Below, piece by piece: positions 12,131 through 23,720 of a DNA stretch of 64,000 nt. How positions within the stretch are numbered: position 1 is the stretch's first letter; every line of letters begins with the position of its first letter. Source of the DNA: Eucalyptus grandis (taxonomy: Eukaryota; Streptophyta; Magnoliopsida; Myrtales; Myrtaceae); the NCBI RefSeq assembly GCF_016545825.1, contig NC_052613.1, positions 49,458,112 to 49,522,111 on the forward strand. The letters are read 5' to 3'. The notes below the pieces were generated by a model, which had not been told where the DNA came from, did no database searches, and worked only from the letters and a program-made list of their open reading frames with translations. The translations under genes were made by a program, and so were the position numbers.

Positions 12131-12417
12131 CTTAAAAGTTGATTTTGTAACCTGTGTCGCACAATTGGTTGATACTCAACAAGTTGTAGTTGAGTCCTTC
12201 CACTAAGGAAACGTTACTAATTGTGAGACTTCAAATCTTTACGGTTCCGTATCCCACAATTTTGCCATTGCTATTTCCTCCAAAAGAGACTTTTCCACCA
12301 TTAACTTGCGTAAGCTTTATGAAACAATTTGAGTCTCCTGTCATATGTCTTGAGCATCCACTATCCAAGTACCATTTAACATTTTTCTTGATAGTGACCT
12401 GCATTTAGAAAAGAAAC

Positions 12418-14046
12418 TCAAGCTTTCTTTGGTAGCCATACTTTTTTGGGTCCAATGGAGTTAGTGCAATATACGGTTTTTGCCCAAACCTTCTTAACAG
12501 ATTTCCAAACCATAGGACATTCTTTCTCAAAATGTTCTGAGTGATTGCACTGAGAACATTTGAGGGCATTTCGGCCTACAGGTTTTACAATGACTTTTTG
12601 AAAATGATTTCTATAAAAATCTTTTGTAGGTCTTTGTTTAATTCTCTCATTTACTTTAGGAAAATCAATTAGAGGAATGGTTTCAATAGTCATTCCCAAA
12701 CCTGATTTGTTAAAGTAAGGTTTTTGTGCTGAAAGAATCTTTTCTAATTTCTCAGAACCTATAGAAAACCTTTTTGAAATACTTGAGATATAATTTCTCA
12801 AAAATGCATTTTCTTTTAAAAGTGAATCTGCATTTTCTTTCAAAGGAATAACACTTTTATCCAAATTTTCGACTTTTTCTTTCGAAACAATCTCTTGTTG
12901 CTTCAGTACTGAATTTTCTCTTTTTAGTTCGGAAATCCTCTTGAGAGAGGTTTTGAGACTAAGACACAATTCATCAATATATTTAGAGACTTTAGTAGGA
13001 ATTTTTAAATTACTTACCTTGATTTCACTGTCCGAGTCCGAGTCCTGCCTCCAGTCTGAATTTGAGTCTGATTGTGCCATTAGACAAATATTAGAATAAT
13101 CATCATCACTCTCTTCACACTTGGTATCACTCCAAGTTTCTGCTTTGAGAGCTTTTCTGTATTTCTCAGCTTTTCCTTTCTTTTTCTTCAGTAAGGGACA
13201 GTTAGGCATGATGTGTCCCTTTTTTCTTGCATTCAAAACAAATCACATCTTTGTTGGAATCATCATCCTCAACTGATTTATTTTGAAACTTTTAAGAATT
13301 TTGTTTCTTTGAATTGAAACTTCTTCCCTTCTTGTTCAGTTTTCTGAACCTTCTTATCATGAGAGCAAGCTCTTCATTGTCCATATCGTCTTCAGAATCT
13401 GTAACATCAGAATCATCATTAGATTTTAATGCAATAGATTTTTTACCTTTGGGATCCTCATCTTCATTAATTTGCTTCACTTCATAAGACTGAAGAGTGC
13501 CAACCAATTTGTCAACAGAGAATGGCATGATTCTTTGTGTCTCCCTTAATGAGGTTTTTACATGATTCCAATCTCTGGAAAGTCCACGTAATAGCTTGTC
13601 AACCTTCATGGGTCCAGAGATTGGTTAACCTTGATACTCAAGACCATTCATGATTTCTGTAAAACGACTAAATATGTCAGTGATAGATTCTCCTGGTTTC
13701 ATCCTAAATGCTTCATATTGACCGAGCAGAATATTGATTCTGGTTTCTTTCACTCGATCGGTTCCTTCATAGGTGATGTGCAATCTATCCCAGACTTCTT
13801 TAGCTGTTTCAAAAAAAGATATTATGTTATATTTAGTGGGAGACAATGCACAATATAAAGAATAAATTGCTTTTGCATCAAGAGTTTGTCTCTTGGTTAT
13901 CTTTTCTTGAGTCATATCACTGGACTCAACAGCTTCTTTTCCCCTTTCTGAGACTGTTGTAGTTTTAGGAATAATTTCTTTATCTACCACATCCCATTCA
14001 AGAGGGTCTTTCAATCTCAGAATGCCTTCATTTTGTTTTTCCATAT
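12418..14046 (-). pseudogene. copia gag polyprotein (element 2)
   Basis: The gag begins with MEKQNEGILRLKDPLEWD (start 14044), close to the primer-binding site. It has the helical capsid-like blocks SLYCALSPTKYNIISFFETA, KEVWDRLHITYEGTDRVKET and PGESITDIFSRFTEIMNGLE. After a stop it continues at 13292-13609 (KLLRGLSRDWNHVKTSLRET), then at 12418-13236. That last part has a degenerate first knuckle (KKGHIMPNCP), a long predicted coiled coil (CLSLKTSLKRISELKRENSV onward), and a CSQCNHSEHFEKECP knuckle. Large gag with coiled coil fits Sireviruses. Confidence 0.88.
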
Positions 14047-14176
14047 GCCGTATTCTTTCCCATCAAAGTATGGCAGTCTGGTGTTGTTTTGCCCTTCAAC
14101 CAAGCCTGGAGCCATCATACTAGCCATGGATTGTTAACTCTGAAGTAAAAACACTTCAATTTAAATGAGTACACAA

Positions 14177-14190
14177 GCTCTAATACCAAT
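14177..14190 (-). other. Primer-binding site of element 2 (initiator tRNA-Met type)
   Basis: Plus-strand GCTCTAATACCAAT lies directly before the LTR. On the element strand this reads ATTGGTATTAGAGC, one base from the usual TGGTATCAGAGC complementary to the 3' end of initiator methionine tRNA. Confidence 0.85.
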
Positions 14191-15140
14191 TGTGAATACT
14201 AGTATGAGTACCTAGAGGGGGTGAATAGGTGCGAAAACAAACTTTTGCGAAGGACGGAGTAAAACTTTAAGTTTAACCTGAGTCTGTTTAACAGTAGACT
14301 TTAAAATAGAAGCGAGACTCTAACCGTTAAATAAAGTTACAAGTAAAGTAAAAGAGTTTAGAAAAGAGAATAAGAATACGGGGTTTATAGTGGTTCGGCT
14401 TAATCCAAGCCTACGACCACTCTCCCGCACTGATAGCCTACTGGCTGGATTTCAATATGAATCAAAAGAGTCGTTACAATATCACGTCCTTGATTCCATA
14501 GTGTAGAGACTCTGTTACACTTCCTCAAGGTCTCACAAATGTATAAACTCTCTTTTGAGTGTTTATGCTCAACAATTGAATTGACAAAGAACAAGGAGTT
14601 TCAGACTTTGGAATTCTTCTATCGCACACACACTTGAATAACTGGAACATCTTCCTTATATACTCCTCCATGCCTTCATATCCGTTGGCACTTTCCAAAG
14701 GAGCTCTTCCAATCTACCCGTTGGACATAATCAATTAAGGAGATCTCGAGTTATTTAAGGAATATGATGATAGCCCATCAATCCTGCTCGCCCATACAAT
14801 CAGGATCTAGGTTTCCATAAGTAGAACCTTCCAAGTATGCTTTACTAATCAACGGATCTAAATTACCCGAATTAAAATCAAAATGAATAATAGATTCCAA
14901 GATGCTATATCCAAACGAGAGATCTTCTTCAGTCGATAGAATCAAATCCTTAACGAAATACTCAATTCTAGATAAGTCTTCTTCAACGGTCTAGAAACTG
15001 TCAATGAGAGTAGACTTTGAATCTTGAGTCTGGAGGTTTGGCGGTCTTCAGACTTTGACGAAAGAGTTTACAAGTCTTCAGACTAGACTGATAGAAACGT
15101 TTTGTCAGCTTAAAAAAAAATACGGAAGTTTTCTCCAACA
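14191..15140 (-). repeat. 5' LTR of element 2
   Basis: Begins TGTGAATACTAGTATGAGTA and ends GGAAGTTTTCTCCAACA. It pairs with 5540-6478 over its full length, with scattered substitutions and a few short indels (for example around 14560-14590). Confidence 0.93.
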
Positions 15141-15689
15141 CTTCGTTCTTCACTTGAGTTCAGTCTGAGTCTTCGTTAGAGTGGGGTAGATTCTGATGTA
15201 AGATAGTCTTTGATAGAATTTCACAGAAGTCTAGTACTCCGCAAAATGAGAATAAGAATAGAAATAGAAAAGTTTTGTCATCTTCAAAATCTAATAAGAG
15301 TTTTCTCAACAATCTCCCCCTTTTTAATGGTGACAAAACTTTCATGTAGATTTAAACATTATATCCTGCAAAACAACACTTTAACAGTACATGATAGCTT
15401 ATAATAATAATAGATCATTATAGAACTAAATAACATAAACATAGAATCTGCACCCACAAAACACATTTGTTTTAACAGTTCTGCAACAACAAAACAATTA
15501 GAGTTCAAGTACCACAAGTTCAAAAGTTCAAACCACACAACCAGGTTTCAAGTTTAAATGAAAAAATAAAAACAGGAATTTTAAATTTGCTCACTCTCCC
15601 CTTTTTTGTTATCAGCAAAAAGATAAAGTCAATCAAGAATAAAAAGAGTGATTGAAAAGATGATCAGGGTTGTTTTGGAATGCGAACAA

Positions 15690-17868
15690 GTCAAAAATCA
15701 TCAAATGACTGCACGGTCTCCTTAAGCTTATGTAGATGATATACATTCTCCACTTTGGCTACAATTTGCGAAGCCTGTTGATTCAGTGTTTGAACCGGAG
15801 TGTCAAGAGACTGTACCTTGCCTATAAGAAATTCTTAGGTAGATCTTAAAGCAGCATGTAACTTTTGAATCTCAAACTCCATGGCATATTGCTGTTTCTT
15901 TATATCCAAGAGGAGTTCTACTATCCTTGGATAGTTTGCTTTAGGTTCGGTTTGGGCACTAGCTTTAGCAAAATGAATCTATGAAGTATCTAGAAGTGAA
16001 GGAACGTCAACTTGAACGTATGCAGTTTGTTGCTTACCCTGACTTGGAGTTTTCTCTTCAACTTGAACTTTAGGGAAATGAGATGTAAATACATCTTCAG
16101 CATCTCTAGGAGATCTACTGATACCATCACTAGCAGTAGGTGCAACCAATGGAGTTTTCTCATGTTCTCCCCCTGTTTTGGTGCCTTCAGGTTGAGATAA
16201 AATTTCTCATTCTTGCACCTTCTCCTTTTCAGTACGAGATCGCTTCTTTGGTTTAGTCTCCTCTACTTTAGGTGCAATAATGTCCCCGGTTTCCTCAGTC
16301 TCCTCCAATTTTGGTATTACACTAGTGTCTCCTTTTGAGTCTTCATCCTCATCTTCCTTCTCTTTAGATTCTTCAACATCACTCTCTTCATCATCATCTT
16401 CTTCTTCTTTTTCTTCTTCCTTTTCACCCTCTTCTTCTTCTGGCTCTTCAGAATCGGCAAAACCTTGAAGATTGCGCAAAGCAATGGTAGAGGTTGTCAA
16501 AACATCATCTTCCTTCTCTTGATCCTACAAAAGGATAGATTTCTTCTTCTTTGATGTCTTCTGGACAACATCCTTTCCCTTGCGCTTCTTTGCAGCAACA
16601 AATCCTTCCTTGATTTTGCTAGATGATTCATTCTTCAAAAAATCCAGGGCTTTAGAAAGATCTTTCAGCCTCATCTTGGAAATCATTTTCATTCCTATTT
16701 CCATAGGAGCAAGAGTCCATGATCGAAGTTGATAAGGTGGTTGAATCTGAAAGTGTTTGAATAATCTCATTATCAAAGCAGAGTAGGGCAGTTACCCTTT
16801 TTCCTTCATCACTGTTTTGTACATGTGCAAAAAGATAGTATGTGGAAGTGAAAAAGGAACTCCATTGCATATTGCCCACATTATTTTTGCCTCAAACCTC
16901 AAAACATTAGTCTTAGAGGTAGCCTTGGGTCTAGTGCAATTGATCACTATCTTATGCAGCAGAATGTTTGAAGCATGCATTCGAGAGTAAGTAATACTCC
17001 CACTCAAAAATCTGTTTTTCACAAGAAACTTAGTAGCTTGATTGATGGATACATTTATGGGCAGAAAACGTCTTCGTTCTACACCCAAAATGTCAGCCAA
17101 AAGATCCATATCTACATCAAACACACTATCACATACAGTAAACTGAATATGAGTTTGATCCAGAATTGACAGATTTGAGTAAAAATATGCCGTTAATTCA
17201 GCATATGCTTTAGATGTCTCTGCACAAAATTTCTCAAATTGAAGTTTGGCTAACTTCTCTATCAAGTTAACCTTTATAGAATCTAGAAAGTTAAAGTCTA
17301 CTATTCGCGGGTTTATGACCCCTCTGTTCAACATTTGAGCATAAACCTTTTTATGCTCTTTTGAACAAAAAAGTTTTGTTCTTTCTCTGGTAATCTCAGC
17401 CGCCACACCTATCTTTGGTTGGAAATTTATAAAGATTCTCTCATTGTCATCTTTATTCTCAGGCTGATTTTCTGACCCAAAACGAGGATCAGAAGGAAAG
17501 TTCAAAAACTCCTTCTTTGCTGTTCCTTTTAGTGCTAGTCCTAACCTTTCCATCATTCTCAAACACAAAGTTTCATTTCCGTATCCATTGTCTTTCAGAA
17601 AGTTAGTGATAAAGTCCATAGGACTTCCACCCTGTTTCAAAAATTGATAATGTTTGAAAAGTACCTCAGACCTCTTTACAGAAATGGGTGTTGCCTCCTG
17701 TGTAACTTCCTCATCTGCAGAGTGACGAGGAGAACTTCGAGGAGAATCTTCTCTAGTCATATCAAAATGAATTGGTCCTTCAGGCATATTGCGAGGGCTG
17801 CGACTAGCAATGCGAGAAGATTTCCTTTGGAGTGACATTGTTGTAGATTTGTAGGACTTCGACGACAT
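15690..17868 (-). pseudogene. Extra ORF of element A (Sirevirus env-like position), nearly open
   Basis: Starting at ATG 17868 a single minus-strand frame runs about 720 codons with only a few stops. The open parts are 16792-17868 (358 codons), then 16525-16776 and 16207-16500 in the same frame. The first stop replaces the Gln of the QLPYS block kept in element 2. The N-terminus is Ser/Arg rich (MSSKSYKSTTMSLQRKSSRI). The middle is a globular part with FYSNLSILDQTHIQFTVCDS and LHKIVINC. Then comes a Lys cluster (KKRKGKDVVQKTSKKKK) that could be a nuclear signal. A run of Glu/Asp (EEEEGEKEEEKEEEDDDEES) follows, then a helical C-terminus. I cannot assign a function. It resembles no enzyme I recognise. 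Confidence 0.7.
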
Positions 17869-18252
17869 ACTCGAGTGGAAGAGAGAAAAAAAAATTGTAG
17901 AGTGTTTTTGCGAAAAAAAAAATCGAGAGAGACGAGAGTTCGAGAATTAGGGTTTGAAAACACTGTGCTCATAAGAAATAATCCGAAGAGTTTAAAGAAA
18001 TCGAAATGGGGAAAATGAATCGACACAAAAAATGCCTTTTTTCAGAAAATAATTGCCAAAAAATTGAAATATATTCCGAAAAATCAGTAATAAAATTGTA
18101 ATTTCCAAAAATAAAAAAGGCAAGCGATGATTCAGAGATAATCATACCCGTTCATTTTTTACATGCCAAAAATAAAATATTTGGATTAGAGAGATTTCCA
18201 AACTGAAGTAACTTCCTTAAGTTGAGATGTTGAATCTGATCAACCATAGACT

Positions 18253-18716
18253 TTAGTCGAAAGGAAGGATGATATTCAGCTTGCTACAAATTGATTCAAA
18301 TAAGCTTTTCTCCAATGGTTTTGTAAAGATATCTGCCAGTTGATTCTTTGAATCAATAAATTGAACATTAATCTTGCCATTATGTACATGATTTCTTATG
18401 AAATGATGACGAATCTCGATATGCTTTGCTCTTGAGTGAAGAATTGGATTTCTGGTAAGGTTGATAGCACTTGTGTTGTCGCATCTAATTTCTGTGCAAA
18501 ATTCTTCTATTCTGAAGTCTCTTAGTTGTTGTCTAATCCATGGAATTTGTGCGTAGTAACTTCCAAGAGCAACATATTCTACTTCTACTGTAGATAATGC
18601 CATAGTACTTTGCTTTCTTGAGAACCATGATACCAACATTTGTCCCAACAATTGATATGTACCGGATATACTTTTTCTGTCGACTCTACAATCGGCTAGA
18701 TCAGCATCAAAATAAC
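18253..18716 (-). pseudogene. copia RNase H of element A
   Basis: The minus-strand ORF 18253-18651 gives the full RNase H: VSWFSRKQSTMALSTVEVEY, then IRCDNTSAINLTRNPILHSR, then KNQLADIFTKPLEKSLFESI and the usual C-terminus. Residues up to about 18716 are the end of RT (the DADLADCRVDRKS-type block). It is the best preserved RNase H in the window, but no RT precedes it. Confidence 0.88.
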
Positions 18717-18732
18717 CAAGTAAAGTAAAGAT

Positions 18733-19490
18733 GAATCATTTAAGGCCTTCGGGCAAAGGTGGAGAACCATGGCCTCACAGGTGAAGGCGGCCTTAAATGA
18801 GAGGGAAATGAAGCAGCTATTCCTTAAGACATTGCCCCCTGAATACTTCCAAAGATTAGTGTACTCAGGATGCCAGACGTTTTCACAATTGATAGATGTG
18901 GGTGAAGGAGTCAAGTGGGCAATCATCGAGGGAAGGATATCTACCAGAAGCACTAAGAAATCCAGTGAGGAAAGATAAGGAAACTGCGGTTGAAGTAGCG
19001 CTGGTGCAAGAGCCGTTTCTCTCTAGGCCACCTTCAACACTCACGCATAAGCCTGTAATTGCTCAAGGGAACTCATCTCGGGCATATGACAAGGGCAAGA
19101 GACCCATTTGAAGGGAATTATCCCCGTTACCACGCCCGTTGTCAATGCTGTTGCCTATGCTTCTCGAAAAGAGGATGGTTGCGAAGGAGGTGCCTAGAGA
19201 CAACCCCACGAAGTTTACCGGATTCGATGTAACCAAAACATGTGAGTATCACATGGGGGGAGAGGGCATGACATGAATAATTATTATGTACTGAAATACA
19301 AAGTCCAACAACTACTAGATAAGGGCATCTTGACTTTCAAGGAAGTTTAGCCTAACGTGCAACAGAACCCCTTACCAAATCATGCAGAGGGATTGAATTC
19401 AATTTTCGAGGAGGATGTCAGATGCACCATCTTGACGTGCGAGGAAGCTGAGTCCTTCGAAGTTGTAGCTGTCCCTCCAAAGTAGCGCGG
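18733..19490 (+). pseudogene. gypsy gag fragment
   Basis: The open stretch 18769-18978 reads MASQVKAALNEREMKQLFLK then TLPPEYFQRLVYSGCQTFSQ, the retrotransposon gag (capsid) C-terminal region of plant gypsy elements. Further on (19245-19475) a frame with GHDMNNYYVLKYKVQQLLDK and GILTFKEV is typical of the gag/protease junction of plant gypsy polyproteins. Stops and frame shifts lie between these parts (for example near 18990, 19110 and 19348). Confidence 0.8.
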
Positions 19491-22080
19491 TTCTTGTTCA
19501 GCTTAGTCTTCTGTCTTATGTCCAATCCCCTGCGTGGGATCTCATTGTTATTTCTTTCTTGTCTATGTCGTTTGTAGCGTGAACTATGGTCAGCCCCGAT
19601 CTTGAGCCGTTGGTCGAGGGTTTTGTGTGTTCAAATACGGCCTCATCTTTCTTCATTCAATAAAGTAGATGCATGTTTTATTAAGGACATGTGGAAGCAT
19701 ATCAAACTAGTCCTATGATGGTCACTGAGGCCTGGACCTCCACATGCTCCCAAGTTTGACCGTTTTGCAAGGACAAAGAAATCTGAGGATATAAGGATGA
19801 GTTCTTAAAACTTTTTACAAAAAATACTTCAAAAAGATTCATTGAAAATGACATGCATGATCTTTATTGTTGACATGCTCTAACTTATCTCATCGCATTC
19901 CATGCATTTCATTATGCATAATCATGATAAGGACTCATTTGACCCGGATGTGCATGAAGAAAGTCTCAAAGGTTTTGATGACACCGGCGATGATCAGAAG
20001 GGGATTGAGTGTGAATGGAATTGACATGAGTAAATGTTGATGCAATAAAGAAATATTTTCCATGAATGAAATCAAGGCCACAGAGCCACTTCATGCACAA
20101 TTCGAGTCGCATAGCATCATGCATAGCATCGTAGATATCAGGTATATGTTGCATACACGCATATCTATCTGTGTTTCAGGCACTCTACCGTTCGATGAAG
20201 AAATGGTGGAGGAAAGACTTGATTCAAGGACCCATCGAGTCTCCACACAAACGGTTGAATATCTCCTTTTCTTAAATGAGAGGTAAACCAAGATGATAAA
20301 AATGAATGATAAATTTTTTTTAAAAAAAACAACTGCATGGCATCATTCGAATGACCTATTTTTGATGTCACTATGTGTGCTTCATGTCGGCAACCCTCAA
20401 GAAAAAGGGCCTCATAAAAATGATTTTATTCGGGCAAAAAGGTGAAACGTTAACCATGCTAAACAAGAAGTGCTTAGGATGAAGAAAGGTAAGCCATTTC
20501 CAAACACATCCTTCAAATACTTTTGAGAGTTAAGTGAAAAGCGACCTTCTCTTAGGACGAAGGATTCATTCGCATTGAACATAAAGATTGAAATGATAAA
20601 GGCGTTTCCTTCATCAATCCCAAGCATTACACTAAACTCTTACTACCCCTTTGGATCGAATAAAGATGATCATTCAAAATATCATTGTCGAGAACGACCC
20701 TACATTAGGGCAGCACAAGAGGTTACAGTCATGTTGTAGAGCAAAAGATTGAGAAAGATTATATTACTTTCACTTGCATCAATCTTTTGGTGATAGCTTC
20801 AGAGGAATTCTCATTAGAGCTTGACTCATCCCAAGGTGAAGAAGAACATTTCATTCTCTACCCAAACACTGATACTTGTTGCCTAAACCAATTTGGGCGT
20901 CATTGTTTATTCCTGAAGCCCAAGCGGTGATCATTTCCCTTCAATGGGGCAAGAGATAAGGATTGACCACATACAATTGACATTTACGAGAAAACGTGAA
21001 AAGCATCTCGAAAGTCATAAGAGCTCCAAATGTTCAAAGAGCAAAAAGTTTGACAAAATTAAAGGACATGAAAAAGCAATGTACCTGGTAAAAGTAAGGT
21101 CAATGCCTATCAAGAAAGGAGCCAAAAGGCTGCATCTTATATGAAAGAAAAATTATTAAAGTCCAAGTGCTTGTGTAAAAAATCATTGCAAGTGCAAAAG
21201 AAATTAAAGAAAAGAGCAAAGCTCCCATGCAAAAATGATTAGTCAAGGGACTTTCGAGATGTGTTGTGTTCCAAAAGTCAAATGATTTTAAAAGATCGAG
21301 TGACCTGGTCATGATGTCATGATGATCACCGATTCTTAAAAATCCTCTTGAAAATTTTAAGCTTTTCGAGCCTTTCTTGAGCCACCATTACAACTCTCTT
21401 CCAAAGTCTCTTCTGATTGGGATGGTTTAAGTGAAAATGAGAATGTCACAAAGAAGCTACTGCTTAAAGGAGTAGAAGCAATTCTATCTTGTCTTATCTT
21501 TCAAGTTCTCGGCATGTAAACTAGATGAAGATAGCGATAAATGTTCTTTTATTGGCCTCAAAGCAATAATTCCTTTGTGTAAGCCCATGATCGAGCCTAT
21601 ATTGCAGTCCTTTCAAAAGACCTTTTTGATCGATCAAATTGTGCTCATCACGAATGTTTTCGAAAACTTTTGATATAGGTTATGTGAGATATCCTTAGTA
21701 ATCAGTTACTTCCCACGCGAATGGATGGGATCAAGTAGTTATTTTATCGAGAGATGTGAGAAACCCTTTCTGAATAAGAAGCTCTAGTTTGGCATGCTTA
21801 ATAAGCCTTTTTCATGAGTAAAAATCGTTTTGATAAGAGCTTGATTCCCAGAGAATTTGATGATTAATGATACATCCCCAAGCAAGATGTGTGCCACATG
21901 ATGCTAATTGACATGTTTCTCAAGGCAATTAGACTTAACTTGATTAGCTTGTTCAGTTAACACTGCAATATTGCAAATACATCTCTTGATGCTGTCCTTA
22001 ATGACATTTGCTCAAGTTGAGTTTGACAAGATTCCCCAGTGAAGCCATGCAGTTTTCAAGGGATTAAGTGGGTGCTTCCC
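19490..22080 (+). other. Non-coding internal region of the gypsy derivative
   Basis: No ORF longer than about 75 codons has a recognisable domain here. The sequence is AT-rich with scattered ATG-rich repeats, and resembles the long untranslated region between pol and 3' LTR of large plant gypsy elements. Confidence 0.55.
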
Positions 22081-22240
22081 TAAAGACTACATGGTTCATG
22101 GTTAGCCTTAAACCATGTCATCTCTAAAGGTTCATGGTCAACATTAAACCATGTCATCTTCAAAGGTTCATAGTCAACCTTAAATCATGTCATCTACAAA
22201 GGTTCATGGGTTTTCTTCAAACCATGTATTTTCAACCTAG
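22080..22240 (+). repeat. Minisatellite, about 4 copies of a 36-37-bp unit
   Basis: Four imperfect copies of a unit built on GGTTCATGGTCAACCTTAAA and CCATGTCATC. It lies just before the longer 44-bp array in the same element. Confidence 0.8.
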
Positions 22241-22269
22241 TCAAAACCTGTTGTTACATGGTGAGACTC

Positions 22270-22995
22270 CCATCTCTTTCTTCCTATGACACAACATGTT
22301 TTTGTAGCCTGGAGTCTTTCTTTTTTCTTATGACACGATGTGCTTCTGTTGCCCGAGGTCTTTCATTCTTCCTATGACGTGGCGTGCTTCTGTAGCTCAG
22401 GGTCTTTCCTTCTTCTTATGACACGGTGTGCTTCTGTAGCCTAGGGTCTCTTCTTTCTTCTTATGACATGGTGTGCTTTTGTAACCCAGAGTCTTTCTTT
22501 CTTCTTACGACACGGTGTGCTTCTGTAGCCCGGGGTCTCTCATTCTTCCTATGACACGGCGTGCTTTTGTAGCCCAGAGTCTTTCTTTCTTCTTATGACA
22601 TGGTGTGCTTTTGTAGCATGGGGTCTCTGATTCTTTCTATGACATGGTGCGCTTTTGTAACTCGAGGTCTTTCCTTCTTCTTATGACACGATGTGCTTTT
22701 GTAGCCCAGAGTCTTTCTTTCTTCTTGTGACACAGTGTGCTTTTGTAGCCTGAGGTTTCTCCTTCTTCCTATGACACGGCGTGCTCCTGTAGCTCAGGGT
22801 TTTTCATTCTTCCCATGACACGGCGCGGTTCTATAGCTCAGGATCTTTCATTCTTCTTATGACACGGTGTGCTTCTGTAACCCGAAGTCTTTCTCTCTTC
22901 TTATGACACAGTGTGTTTCTGTAGCCTGGGGTCTCTCTCTCTTTTTATGACACGGAGTGCTTCTATAGCCCAGGGTCTTCCTTTCTTCTTCTTAT
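22270..22995 (+). repeat. Minisatellite, 16 copies of a 44-bp unit
   Basis: Sixteen imperfect tandem units contain TATGACACGGTGTGCTTCTG followed by TAGCCCGGGGTCTTTC-like text; the first TATGAC is at 22285 and the last at 22946, a mean period of 44 bp. Units differ by a few bases each. The array lies between gag remnant and 3' LTR of the gypsy derivative. Confidence 0.92.
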
Positions 22996-23198
22996 TCATC
23001 ACACGTTTCATAACCCGGAGTCCCTTTGGTCGACCTGGCATGTGCCTATGTACTCGAGATCTCTCTCTTACCAAAATAATTTAGGTATCTTCTGTCTTTG
23101 AATGCAACCCCTTCAATGCTACATTCAAAGAGGGGCAGCTGTTGACACCTAATTTGTCTTTCCAAATACATATTTAAAAAAAAAACTAATTAATTTAT

Positions 23199-23200
<2 letters not shown>

Positions 23201-23256
<56 letters not shown>
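23201..23256 (+). repeat. (GA)n microsatellite
   Basis: About 56 bases of nearly uninterrupted GA dinucleotides near the start of the gypsy LTR. It explains the Ser/Leu-rich reading frames on the minus strand here. Confidence 0.95.
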
Positions 23257-23720
23257 GTCGGATCCGGCCTTGGCCTAGTCGGCCTCCTTCCCCTACCCCC
23301 CGCCGTGGCCCAGGCCTTTTTCCCCCGCGCGGCTGAGCCTCCTCTTCCTTTCAGCCCAACTCGCACTCTAGCCTTCTTCCTCCTCCTACTTGTCTTCGTG
23401 TCTTCACACGCGAGAACCTGCAGCAAAGGAGAAAAGACAGCATTAGAGCAGGAGCAGAGAAAGAAGGGGCAGAGAAGAAGAAGCAAAAAAAAAAGAAAAA
23501 AAAGAGCAACTGGGGAGAAGAGAACATAGGGAGGAGGGAGAACAGAAGGAGAAAGAATGATAGAATGAGGGGTAGAGAGAACCGGACCGCAGAGAGACAA
23601 TTGAAAGAGAGAACCGAAAGGGAGAATGGACCGAGGAGGGAAAGAGAGGAGAAGAGGAGTCTTCGGGCCACTGCTACCGCCACTGACGCGTCTCTGGGCA
23701 ACCGCCACTACTGGTGAACC

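Larger units (their letters stand above)
5540..15140 (-). mobile_element. Complete Sirevirus-like Ty1/copia retrotransposon (element 2)
   Basis: A 9.6-kb element bounded by LTRs 5540-6478 and 14191-15140, with the 5-bp target duplication CTTCG (5535-5539 and 15141-15145). In minus-strand order: 5' LTR, primer-binding site, gag, gag-pre-integrase, integrase, RT, RNase H, an extra ORF region, polypurine tracts, 3' LTR. The extra ORF after RNase H and the repeated polypurine tract are known marks of Sireviruses. The two LTRs differ at many sites by eye and all ORFs carry stops or shifts, so the insertion is not young. It is inserted in the LTR of element A. Confidence 0.93.
15141..18725 (-). mobile_element. 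Copia element A: rest of 3' LTR plus internal region, truncated
   Basis: 15141-15311 completes the LTR begun at 4706, ending TTTTCTCAACA. The polypurine tract ATCTCCCCCTTTTTAATGG follows at 15312 and a second copy at about 15594-15610. Then come the extra ORF region (15690-17868), RNase H (18253-18651), and the very end of RT. At about 18725-18735 copia homology stops in the motif that reads ATAACCAAGTAAAGT, and gypsy gag sequence begins, so RT, integrase, gag and 5' LTR are missing. Confidence 0.88.

Noticed and set aside
16280..16468. Ser-rich plus-strand ORF
   Set aside because: It is the antisense of the Glu/Asp run of the extra ORF in element A.
22270..22995. CRISPR-like array
   Set aside because: Units are contiguous 44-bp tandem repeats without spacers, in a plant retrotransposon.
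23190..23708. Ser/Leu-rich 172-codon ORF
   Set aside because: It depends on the (GA)n tract and purine-rich DNA of the LTR.
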